The notes under the pieces are model-generated. The model saw only the letters and a list, made by a program, of their open reading frames with translations, made no database searches and was not told the origin of the DNA. A stretch of DNA of 64,000 nt from positions 1 to 64,000 of the forward strand of contig CAZJRS010000004.1 in NCBI GenBank assembly GCA_964548585.1, written 5' to 3'. The stretch comes from Methanocella_A sp964548585 (GTDB lineage Archaea > Halobacteriota > Methanocellia > Methanocellales > Methanocellaceae). Numbering within the stretch: position 1 is the first letter of the stretch; each line of letters begins with the position of its first letter. Shown here piece after piece: positions 9,327-16,206 of this stretch. The translations under genes and the position numbers were made by a program.

Positions 9327-10352
9327 TTAAACCGGATTCCCAAGTTCCCCCCGGAGTTCTCTGATCTTTTCGGGCGGCAGGTCTATGTCGACTTTGCTAG
9401 CTGCCACATCGAGTAAGTTACCTGCATACCGCAGTTCTTCTTCGGAGAAGTGTTTTCTGGCGAGCATCATGACGGTTAGGACAGGTGCCTTTTCGCACAG
9501 TGAGCATAGCGCGCAGATCAGGTCGAATGCCTGGGCCAGGGGAAGTGCGGTCTTCCCGATTTTAAGGCAGTCGAGAACGTAAATTTTTCCTCCGGAGTAC
9601 ATAAAATTATCCAGCTTGATGTCCCCATGGATGAAATGACTGTCGTGCATCTTTTTAAGGATGGCCAGCACTTCGTCGATCTCCTTCTGGTCGAGCCTGA
9701 CCTCTGAAAGTGGGGCTCCTTCTATGAACTCGGTCACAAGCATGTAGTCGTCTTCATTCAGGCTATGAATCCCGATGGCTTCAGGCGCGTTTACACCTTC
9801 TTTTCTCAACCTGGCCAGGCAGTGGTGCTCAAAGCTTACCATATCTCTTGCATCTTCGTATTCATCAAACCACAGTTCAGTTCCGCCGGCTAGAACTCCG
9901 ATGTTACGTAACATCGTCATGTAGGTGTGTTTGATCGCGCTTTTATCGTTGACGATCTTTGCCAGGTATTTTACCGGCTTACCCTTCTTCAAACCTTCTA
10001 CGATACATGGTATGGAGAGCCAGTATGACCCGCCGGCAAGCCTGATACTGATCCTCGAGACGCTGTACTGACAGCGGAAGATCTGCCGTATTTGCGCTTC
10101 TCTCAGCGGGTTCAGCTGGTCCTTCGACATTTTCTGAAGGTTGTGGATGAATAGGCGCTCGGTTCTTGTATTGAATATACTGTCGAAGATGGTGGTCACT
10201 CCGAAACAAACCGCGATCAAAACTATCAGAATCGCCTCGACTAGCCTGTTCTTCAACAATATGTAGGCGATCCTTCTCAACAACCGGTCCGGCGACCGGC
10301 TGAATGCTTTCTGGGTATCACATTGAGCAGCGCACATCCGGGTCAATATCAT
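9327..10352 (-). CDS. Membrane-anchored RIO/ABC1-like protein kinase, paralogue
   Basis: 341 residues, clearly homologous to the protein at 8199-9203 along its length, with shared blocks RLAGGSYW(M/L)SIPCIVEG and (Y/F)xxGDxKLDNFxY. A hydrophobic helix lies near residues 37-55. The catalytic loop is HGDIKLDNF and the metal site VLDCLKI. The N-terminus is longer and more charged than in the paralogue; an internal Met at codon 6 (10337) is an alternative start. The two genes are separated by 123 bases and probably arose by tandem duplication. Function is unknown beyond kinase-like phosphotransfer. Confidence 0.72.
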   Translation of the reverse strand: MILTRMCAAQCDTQKAFSRSPDRLLRRIAYILLKNRLVEAILIVLIAVCFGVTTIFDSIFNTRTERLFIHNLQKMSKDQLNPLREAQIRQIFRCQYSVSRISIRLAGGSYWLSIPCIVEGLKKGKPVKYLAKIVNDKSAIKHTYMTMLRNIGVLAGGTELWFDEYEDARDMVSFEHHCLARLRKEGVNAPEAIGIHSLNEDDYMLVTEFIEGAPLSEVRLDQKEIDEVLAILKKMHDSHFIHGDIKLDNFMYSGGKIYVLDCLKIGKTALPLAQAFDLICALCSLCEKAPVLTVMMLARKHFSEEELRYAGNLLDVAASKVDIDLPPEKIRELRGELGNPV

Positions 10353-10620
10353 TTGAGCTTATGTCCGGTTAAATTATGCCAAATTTAAATTAAGAAACGG
10401 GAATACTGCAGACCAATAAGTCTGGCATGCCAGGCGATTCTGCCATTTTGACAGAGTCCTTGTACGCAGTAGCATACCCAATAGAGCATCACTAGTCATA
10501 CTTATATATTAAACTTTTAATATTATATGATAAGTGTTATCTATATTGTTGTACATAGAAGCTATTCCAATGTGGGTGTGATCGTTCGTGTATACTTCGT
10601 TTATCGGGCTATGAAATGAA

Positions 10621-10827
10621 ATGGAACGGGAAGAACGAGTAATGGACGCAGTGGACAGTAACGAGAGGGTAGTCGAGGCGTATACGATAATGCAGCTCTT
10701 TGACGTATTTGTTAAAATCCAGGCATAGAGCATCAAAAAGCTGGAAACCACGAGCCAGGATATACTTGGCCTGAATGGTGTTCAAAAATCCTATAACTTT
10801 TTAACCGTGCAGCAGAAAAAGGGCTGA
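10621..10827 (+). pseudogene. Possible small gene interrupted by an in-frame TAG
   Basis: An ATG at 10621 opens a 35-codon frame (MEREERVMDAVDSNERVVEA...). It ends in TAG at 10726-10728. The same frame then continues for 32 sense codons (SIKKLETTSQDILGLNGVQK...) to TGA at 10825-10827. Both halves are hydrophilic with protein-like composition, suggesting one ~68-residue protein split by a nonsense change. No family is recognised. Chance remains possible for so short a frame. Confidence 0.3.
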
Positions 10828-10841
10828 TGATCTGTGGGTAA

Positions 10842-10854
10842 GGGGGGGGGGGGG
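10842..10854 (+). repeat. Homopolymer run of 13 G
   Basis: Thirteen consecutive G lie between the decayed small frame and the 3' end of the dehydratase gene. No intact gene spans it, so phase variation of a protein is not supported. It could be a slippage-prone site or an assembly artefact. Confidence 0.9.
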
Positions 10855-10955
10855 TCTTCGTCACGGCAATGTTATAGGCCGCTCCCCAGTTGGTCACAGC
10901 GCAGCGTTCGTATTGTTGAGTCGCTTAATGGCGTGAGCATGATTTATTGTACGTG

Positions 10956-12674
10956 TTATCTAAACTTCATGTATCCTCCATCCATGGCTGAAGCGGCCAG
11001 CGATGTATACAGTCCGAGTATACCCGTAAACTTCGGATCAGGGCGTTTCCACGCTTTGAACCTCTGCTTGATCACCTCCGCAGCTTCGTCGGGCGTGACC
11101 TCTTTTCCTTTGACACCTACGATGTCCAGGATTCTGTGGGGGATGTCGATCTTGATCAAGTCCCCGTTTTCTACGATGGCCAACGGCCCTCCGTCCATCG
11201 CCTCCGGTGATATGTAACCCACACAGGGTCCCCGGGAAGCTCCTGAAAATCTTCCGTCGGTGATCAGCGCTGTCGTGGTGCAGAGTTCCCTGCTGGAAGC
11301 CAGCGCTTCAGTGGGGTAGAACATCTCGGGCATACCGCAGCCCCGGGGACCGACATAGCGAATCACAATTACCGATCCTTTTTCAATGTCCCCTGCAAGG
11401 ATAGCATCCCTGGCCGCCAGCTCTCTCTCAAATACGATCGCAGGGCCGGTATGGCAGAACATTTCCCTGGGCACTGCCGCATATTTGATCACAGCATGGT
11501 TTGGGGCGACGTTGCCTTGCAGGATGGCCAGCGAGCCCTCCCCTCTGGGTTTGGATGCCGGGTATATCACGTCAGAAGCCTCGATCTTGTAGCTTTCCAG
11601 ATGCCTGCGGACATGCTCAAAGAAATGCTGGCGCTCCATATCTTTCAGGTTTTCTCCCAGCGTTTTGCCGGTCACAGTCAAAGCATCCAGGTGCAGGTGC
11701 TCTTTGATCTCTCTAATAATTCCCTGTACACCGCCCGAATACCAGAATAATATGGCCGGGTGGCAGCCACTGGGCCGAACATTGAGGAGCATTGGTATCG
11801 TGCGGTTCAGCTCGTCCCAGAGCCGGGGGCGTAGAGTTATGCCGACCTCCCGCGATATGGCGGGTAAATGCAACAGCGCGTTCGTCGAGCCTCCTATGGC
11901 TGCATGTACCATGATGGCATTCTCGAACGAATCCTTAGTCAGGATATCTTTTACCTTCAGTCCGTCGTCCAGCATCTCTATGATCCTTGCCCCTGCTTCT
12001 TCTGCTTTATGCCGGATGCCCGCGGCAAACGCTGGCATAGAGGCCGCACCGGGCAGGGTCAGCCCCAATGCTTCTGACAGGGACTGCATGGTATTGGCAG
12101 TGCCCATGAATGAGCAGCAGCCTTCCGTGGGGCATGCGTTTCGCTGGAGGAACCGGAACTCCTCGTGAGGAATCTCGCCCCGTTTGAGCTGCGAGTATAT
12201 CGTACCAACCTGCTCCAGCGTGAACATTCCGGGTCCTTCCATCATGGTGCCCCCCGGGACGTGGATGGCCGGGGCATCGTTTAACCGGGCGGCTGCCATG
12301 AGCTGCCCGGGTACACCCTTGTCGCAGCTGGACAGCAGCACGATCGCATCAACCGGCTGGGCATTCCAGTGTACTTCGATCATCCCACAGATGAGCTCCC
12401 GGGAGAGCAGCGAGTAGTTCATGCCTTCCGTGCCCTGCGCTATACCATCGCACATATCCGTGACGTGGTGATGAGCCGGCTTTCCCCCGCTGGCGTAGAC
12501 ACCTCTGGCCACCATATCGGATAACTCCTTCAAATGGTAGCTGCCGGGGAGCGCATCTCCCCAGACGTCCTCAACAAGAACCTGGGGCTTCTCCAGATCG
12601 ACTACCCCCCAGTCCATTGATAGTTTAAGCGGATCGATTTCCGGGCCGAGGCTTCTCAAATCCTGACTTCTCAT
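10956..12674 (-). CDS. IlvD/Edd-family dehydratase (divergent dihydroxy-acid or sugar-acid dehydratase)
   Basis: 572 residues. Family landmarks are present: CDGIAQGTEGM, the cluster cysteine in SSCDKGVPGQLM, the second cysteine region NACPTEGCCSFMGTANTM, the IGGSTNALLHL motif, and the C-terminal GPRGCGMPEM and TDGRFSGASRGP motifs. These enzymes remove water from 2,3-dihydroxy acids through an Fe-S cluster. Compared with canonical IlvD, the N-terminal motif with NSY and PGH is altered (GDALPGSYHL). CPTEGCCSFM replaces the usual CPGxGxCGGMY. It may therefore act on a sugar acid and not in valine/isoleucine synthesis. No other branched-chain amino acid gene is nearby. It has its own AT-rich promoter. 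Confidence 0.8.
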   Translation of the reverse strand: MRSQDLRSLGPEIDPLKLSMDWGVVDLEKPQVLVEDVWGDALPGSYHLKELSDMVARGVYASGGKPAHHHVTDMCDGIAQGTEGMNYSLLSRELICGMIEVHWNAQPVDAIVLLSSCDKGVPGQLMAAARLNDAPAIHVPGGTMMEGPGMFTLEQVGTIYSQLKRGEIPHEEFRFLQRNACPTEGCCSFMGTANTMQSLSEALGLTLPGAASMPAFAAGIRHKAEEAGARIIEMLDDGLKVKDILTKDSFENAIMVHAAIGGSTNALLHLPAISREVGITLRPRLWDELNRTIPMLLNVRPSGCHPAILFWYSGGVQGIIREIKEHLHLDALTVTGKTLGENLKDMERQHFFEHVRRHLESYKIEASDVIYPASKPRGEGSLAILQGNVAPNHAVIKYAAVPREMFCHTGPAIVFERELAARDAILAGDIEKGSVIVIRYVGPRGCGMPEMFYPTEALASSRELCTTTALITDGRFSGASRGPCVGYISPEAMDGGPLAIVENGDLIKIDIPHRILDIVGVKGKEVTPDEAAEVIKQRFKAWKRPDPKFTGILGLYTSLAASAMDGGYMKFR

Positions 12675-12703
12675 AAATATAATATTTTTATTATGTATTT
12701 ATG
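12675..12703 (-). promoter_or_regulatory. AT-rich promoter of the IlvD-like gene
   Basis: Nearly pure A/T for about 29 bases directly before the ATG at 12674. On the - strand it contains ATAATAAAAATATT, suited to TBP binding. Its closeness to the start implies a very short or absent leader. Confidence 0.4.
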
Positions 12704-12853
12704 TAGGTGGCGCGTGAATGTCCAATAAAATAATTTCATTTTTATGCCACATCATTTCCAGAAATTTGCAATAAGAGGAAAATGTATAAGTACCACATCC
12801 TTAGATATTCCTAATGCTGATTCATTCAGCCCATCTACTGTCGAGGCTTGACC

Positions 12854-13006
12854 ATGTTAACGACCGAAGATATACACAAGCTTGTCAGGCTTAAAGAAAA
12901 AGATAAAGAAGCCTTCTACCGGCTGCTCGCCGATATGCGGCGAGCGTATCCGCTGGACACGCTCCTGAACTACAAAAAATTCAAGGAATACGCGCCCAAC
13001 GTCTGA
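12854..13006 (+). CDS. Small basic protein of 50 residues, unknown
   Basis: ATG at 12854 to TGA at 13004-13006. The sequence starts MLTTEDIHKLVRLKEKDKEA and ends NYKKFKEYAPNV. It is rich in Lys, Arg, Glu and Leu and is predicted largely helical. Wobble positions are G/C-biased (CTG CTC GCC, CTG GAC ACG CTC CTG AAC TAC), like neighbouring real genes, which argues for true coding. A TATA-like TATAAG lies near 12785. The stop is followed directly by the first palindromic repeat element. No family is recognised. Confidence 0.65.
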   Translation: MLTTEDIHKLVRLKEKDKEAFYRLLADMRRAYPLDTLLNYKKFKEYAPNV

Positions 13007-13032
13007 AGTGGGCGCTCCTCTATTTTTGGACC

Positions 13033-13112
13033 AAAGGGCCTTCGGCCTGGGTTTTAAGGCCTTCGGCCTAACTGTCATCTCAAACATAAATAATGGATCG
13101 ACCCAGCCTAAG
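13033..13112 (+). repeat. Palindromic intergenic repeat, copy A (partial)
   Basis: Two copies of the palindrome AGGCCTTCGGCCT-type core (near 13036-13050 and 13056-13070) are followed by ATGGATCGACCCAGCCTAAG, related to the tail of copies B-D. This is the most diverged and shortest of the four copies. It lies between the 50-codon gene and purE. Confidence 0.7.
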
Positions 13113-13160
13113 AAACGAACTTTTAACTTATTTTCGAAGAAATCTAATCAGAGCCCAAAA

Positions 13161-13169
13161 CATTTATAG
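13161..13169 (+). promoter_or_regulatory. TATA-like box of purE
   Basis: CATTTATAG lies 31-39 bases before the ATG at 13200, a standard archaeal TATA position giving a leader of only about 10 bases. Confidence 0.55.
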
Positions 13170-13199
13170 CGACATTAGCCCATTCATAGACTGATACCT

Positions 13200-13583
13200 A
13201 TGGTGGATGTAGCTGTCATTCTCGGCTCCGTATCCGATCGCCCAATCGCTGACAAGGCAATCGACGTGCTCGCCAATAACCATATCTCGTACGACCTGCA
13301 GGTGCTCTCAGCCCATCGAAACCCCGACGAGCTGGACGCGTATGTCAAGGGTAGCGATGCAAAAGTCTTCATCACCATCGCCGGCCTGGCCGCAGCACTG
13401 CCCGGCGTCGTGGCAGCGAGGACGAAAAAGCCGGTCATCGGCGTGCCCGTATCCTCCAAGCTCGGCGGTCTGGACGCGCTCCTGTCCATCGTACAGATGC
13501 CCAAAGGCGTGCCCGTCGCATGCGTGGGCATCGACAACGGCGATAATGCCGCACATCTGGCCATTCGCATCTTACAGAGGTAA
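13200..13583 (+). CDS. purE: N5-carboxyaminoimidazole ribonucleotide mutase / AIR carboxylase
   Basis: De novo purine synthesis enzyme that produces 4-carboxy-AIR. 127 residues, shorter than most bacterial PurE (about 160) but with all core motifs: the glycine/serine phosphate loop LGSVSDRP near the N-terminus, the catalytic histidine block SAHRNPDEL, and AGLAAALPGVVAARTKKPVIGVPV. No purK is visible in the window. It is followed six bases later by a small membrane-protein gene, probably in the same transcript. Confidence 0.95.
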   Translation: MVDVAVILGSVSDRPIADKAIDVLANNHISYDLQVLSAHRNPDELDAYVKGSDAKVFITIAGLAAALPGVVAARTKKPVIGVPVSSKLGGLDALLSIVQMPKGVPVACVGIDNGDNAAHLAIRILQR

Positions 13584-13588
13584 TTTTC

Positions 13589-13807
13589 ATGAAAATCACT
13601 CAGCTAAATATCTGGTACGTCAAAGCCATCTACCTGGGCTTGGCCGGACTGCTCGCCATCGGCGCTATCATATCGGCAATCTACGAAATGCAATACCTGG
13701 CCCTTCTCTTCGTCGTGACGGCCGCACTCGTCATCGTCATCGGTTCCTTCATCTTCGCGCGTATGTTCAAACAACTCAAAGTGAAGAAAGTCAGAGACCT
13801 AAAATAG
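13589..13807 (+). CDS. Small two-helix membrane protein
   Basis: 72 residues. Two hydrophobic segments at about 10-31 and 36-56 are followed by a basic tail (FKQLKVKKVRDLK). It lies six bases after purE, so it is very likely co-transcribed. No family is recognised, and a link to purine synthesis is unsupported beyond position. The stop is followed within a base or two by a GGCCCCC/GGGGGG hairpin and repeat copy B. Confidence 0.65.
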   Translation: MKITQLNIWYVKAIYLGLAGLLAIGAIISAIYEMQYLALLFVVTAALVIVIGSFIFARMFKQLKVKKVRDLK

Positions 13808-13931
13808 GGCCCCCTGTGGGGGGTTAGGGCCTTCGGCCTATGTGTTTTTGGGCCTTCGGCCTGATTGTTATAACCAGGGTCTAAAAAAGGATCGACATGG
13901 CCTAAGGGATGATCGGGCACGAGCCAGGTTG
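13808..13931 (+). repeat. Palindromic intergenic repeat, copy B
   Basis: Starts with a GC hairpin (GGCCCCC TGT GGGGGG). It continues with two GGCCTTCGGCC palindromes about 26 bases apart, then a conserved unpaired-looking tail containing AAAAAAGGATCGAC, GGCCTAAGGGATGATCGGGC and a GGTTGTG end. It matches copy C closely along about 105 bases and is in the same orientation. Confidence 0.85.
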
Positions 13932-14122
13932 TGCTGGTATATGAATCTACACCAGACAACCTTTTTTATTGAACAATCCGGTCAATTGGTAAAATCGTGC
14001 GACAGATGTTGCTAATCATACGTTAATTATTTTTGCTCTTCTCGGGTTACACACAGCTAATAAAATTAATCCTGTGAGCCTCATCCATCGATAAAATTAT
14101 ATAGTTTATATAGTATTTTACT
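13932..14122 (+). promoter_or_regulatory. Spacer with promoter of the 100-residue gene
   Basis: The spacer from copy B to 14122 ends in an AT-rich block with two TATA-like stretches (about 14094-14113) before the ATG at 14123. If the upstream one is used, transcription would begin at or next to the start codon, giving a leaderless message. Nothing else is seen in the spacer. Confidence 0.4.
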
Positions 14123-14425
14123 ATGGCCTCAGGCGTGCAAAAATCTGCCGCCAAAAAGGCTTTAAACTACGACCTATACAGCACGAGGGACGGTGGTTCT
14201 CACTTGTACATCCCACTCGCAGTACATAAAAACGAACTTGTTGTCATCGACGGCATGGAATCGTTCTCACACTACTTCTGTCTGGCAAAGAAACAGAAGA
14301 TGACACCTCTGGTTACCGCAACCGGTCGGCTAAAGCTTGACGATGATCTGGAATCGGAGGGTAGAGTGCTCTTTGACGAATGTACGGAATCTGGCGTATC
14401 CGGCGACGAGGACGATGAACTATAG
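14123..14425 (+). CDS. Hypothetical 100-residue protein with acidic tail
   Basis: Starts MASGVQKSAAKKALNYDLYS, a basic N-terminus. It continues with a likely beta-rich centre (SHLYIPLAVHKNELVVIDGM) and ends in a strongly acidic tail (SGDEDDEL). No family is recognised. G/C-rich wobble use in the middle section supports coding. It stands alone between repeat copies B and C. Confidence 0.6.
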   Translation: MASGVQKSAAKKALNYDLYSTRDGGSHLYIPLAVHKNELVVIDGMESFSHYFCLAKKQKMTPLVTATGRLKLDDDLESEGRVLFDECTESGVSGDEDDEL

Positions 14426-14550
14426 GGCCCTTTGGGGCCCAGAGGGCCTTCGGCCTTGGTGTTTTTGGCCTTCGGCCTGATAGTTACAACCAGAGCCTAA
14501 AAAAGGATCGACCAGGCCTAATGGATGATCGGGCGCAAGCCCGGTTGTGA
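14426..14550 (+). repeat. Palindromic intergenic repeat, copy C
   Basis: Begins directly at the stop codon of the 100-residue gene with GGGCCC TTTG GGGCCC. It then has the two GGCCTTCGGCC palindromes and the tail AAAAAAGGATCGAC ... GGCCTAATGGATGATCGGGC ... CGGTTGTG. It is the closest match to copy B. Confidence 0.87.
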
Positions 14551-14771
14551 TTTTTAGAATCTGATTCCGGCCACCTAGTTTTGAACTTGAGTGCGTTTAT
14601 AGTATAACATATCATTCTGAAGATCGACAACCGCTATGGTATCACGATTCCGTATGACCCACCGATGCTGTGCGATTCCATTGATATAAATTGTACTTTT
14701 ACCCGGATGAAGCTGCTATTTTCCATAAGCTACTCTGATCTTAAAACGGGTTGTGAGAGTCTATTCATGTG
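14551..14771. other. Segment between inverted repeat copies C and D
   Basis: About 220 bases flanked by oppositely oriented repeat copies. A 62-codon open frame without a good start codon runs through it into copy D (containing IDNRYGITIPYDPP). It may be a gene remnant. No promoter or RNA structure was recognised. Confidence 0.4.
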
Positions 14772-14905
14772 TTCCCAACCCGGCTTGCGCCAGATCATCC
14801 CTTAGGCCAGGCCGATCCTATCCTAGGAAAGTTCAAACAATCAGGCCGAAGGCCCAAAACATCAAGGCCGAAGGCCTTCTCTACCCGGAGGGCAACCGCC
14901 CGAAG
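14772..14905 (-). repeat. Palindromic intergenic repeat, copy D (inverted)
   Basis: On the - strand this reads the same way as copies B and C: a GC hairpin block, two GGCCTTCGGCC palindromes, then GGATCGGCCTGGCCTAAGGG, GATGATCTGGCGC and GGGTTGGG. With copy C it forms a pair of ~120-base inverted repeats. Confidence 0.85.
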
Positions 14906-14947
14906 GGGTAGCTTAGATTTAACTTATCATACATCCAGAATACCTCT

Positions 14948-15970
14948 ATGAAAAATATCCTGGAGGACTTCTCGCATGAGAAGGGCTTGCACTGCGATAC
15001 TTCGGCACTGAGGGATATGTTCGCATTTGCAGGCTATGACTTTCCAGAGCCGTTCTTTTTCGGGATCGGAGAAGGGCTCGGCTTTTACTTCCGGGATGGT
15101 AAAGATGGCAAGCTTCCTGTAGTCGCAGGCCGCACCAGTATTCTGGAGATCGACCAGCGGGCATGTCGTGCGCTCGGGTGTGACCTGAAGATCACCACTT
15201 CGGCCAGCCCCGGCCGGGCGCAGGAGACCTTGAGGTCTTCTCTGGCAGAGGGACTGCCGGTGATGGTGCATGCCGACCGGTATTATCTTCGGTACTTGCG
15301 CAGCTCGTCGCATTTTGGCGGTTATTCACTGGTGGTAGCGGGGCTTGATGAGGACGCGGGGGTCTCATATGTCGCAGATCATTCCCGCGACAGTCTCATT
15401 GAGCTTCCGCTGACCGAACTGGCCGAAGCCCGGGCTTCGGCTCATCTGCCCTTTCCACCCAGGCACCGGTGGTTCAAGTTCAATTTTCCTTCCGTGGTCG
15501 AGACCCCCCTCGATAACAAGCTCGTCATGGGCGCCATCGGCCGTAACTCTATGGAAATGCTCAACTCTCCTATCCGGAACTACGGGGTCGGAGGCATCTA
15601 CTATCTGGCCAACTGCCTGTATCGCTGGGATGAAAAATACAGTAAAAAAGAGCTTGACGAAGCCTGTGCGATAGCACATAGTGCCATCACAACCCCCGGT
15701 ATGGGAATAGGGTGCTATCGACAGCTCTACGGCGACTTTTTAGGATATGCGGCAGAAACTCTCTGCCTCGATAACCTCCGGGCAGCTGCGGACGGCTACC
15801 ACCAGGTCAGCAACATGTGGTCACAGGCCGGAAAGCTTCTATCCGAAGCCCGCTGCGGGTGCTCAGCGCTCACCGAAGCTGCCGACCTCGTGAAGATCAT
15901 CGCTGCGCGAGAACACGAATTACAGGTTTCGCTGCTAACCTGTGCAAACCTGTGCTGTCGCCGCAGATAA
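14948..15970 (+). CDS. BtrH-like protein (BtrH N-terminal domain, possible DUF4872)
   Basis: 340 residues. The N-terminal half has the butirosin-H-type signature: HCDTSALRDMFAFAG near residues 15-29, then GIGEGLGFYF, and the catalytic-type histidine region SSHFGGYSLVVAGLDE. BtrH family members are papain/C39-like acyl transferases or related hydrolases, with Cys and His as the likely active residues. The C-terminal half is helical and resembles the domain that usually follows BtrH_N. The last ~15 residues (TCANLCCRRR) run toward the inverted-repeat DNA and are probably not part of the original protein. Substrate is unknown; no biosynthetic partner lies next to it. Confidence 0.7.
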   Translation: MKNILEDFSHEKGLHCDTSALRDMFAFAGYDFPEPFFFGIGEGLGFYFRDGKDGKLPVVAGRTSILEIDQRACRALGCDLKITTSASPGRAQETLRSSLAEGLPVMVHADRYYLRYLRSSSHFGGYSLVVAGLDEDAGVSYVADHSRDSLIELPLTELAEARASAHLPFPPRHRWFKFNFPSVVETPLDNKLVMGAIGRNSMEMLNSPIRNYGVGGIYYLANCLYRWDEKYSKKELDEACAIAHSAITTPGMGIGCYRQLYGDFLGYAAETLCLDNLRAAADGYHQVSNMWSQAGKLLSEARCGCSALTEAADLVKIIAAREHELQVSLLTCANLCCRRR

Positions 15971-15997
15971 CACCACGGCGGACACAGCGACTTTTTT

Positions 15998-16091
15998 ACC
16001 ACAACGGCACGGCGGCACAACGATTACTATCGAATCTATTGGTAGTTAAGCATTTTTAAAAAAAATCGTTGTGTCGTTGTGTCGTTGTGGT
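15998..16091. repeat. Long inverted repeat (ACCACAACG family)
   Basis: A 27-base arm at 15998-16024 is the reverse complement of 16065-16091 except at four positions. All four are G opposite T, so the RNA hairpin would be fully paired with four G-U pairs. A further shortened GTCGTTGTGTCGTTGTAG copy follows at about 16100-16118. The element sits between the BtrH-like gene and the helicase start. Confidence 0.85.
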
Positions 16092-16206
16092 TAATGGTTA
16101 GTCGTTGTGTCGTTGTAGTTTGTTCAGTAAATCCGGCTTCTGGTCCGTGTTTTTCCCCGGAACCAGAAAGGCTAAATGTTATGCGGCCTTCATTTATCGC
16201 GCAAAG

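Larger units (their letters stand above)
10353..10955. other. 603-base spacer with TATA-like box, decayed ORF and poly-G run
   Basis: No intact gene longer than 40 codons is convincing here. A strong AT-rich TATA-like stretch (ACTTATATATTAAA) sits near 10498-10512. An interrupted reading frame follows at 10621-10827 and a run of 13 G at 10842-10854; both are listed separately. The rest shows nothing recognisable. Confidence 0.5.

Noticed and set aside
10834..11217. 127-codon + strand frame starting at GTG and crossing the 13-G run
   Set aside because: It is antisense to the 3' end of the IlvD-like gene, which has clear family motifs. The glycine stretch comes only from the G run.
16105..16206. 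N-terminal extension of the helicase by 34 residues
   Set aside because: The DNA lies just after the inverted repeat and the translated residues do not resemble Lhr proteins; the ATG at 16207 fits the family.
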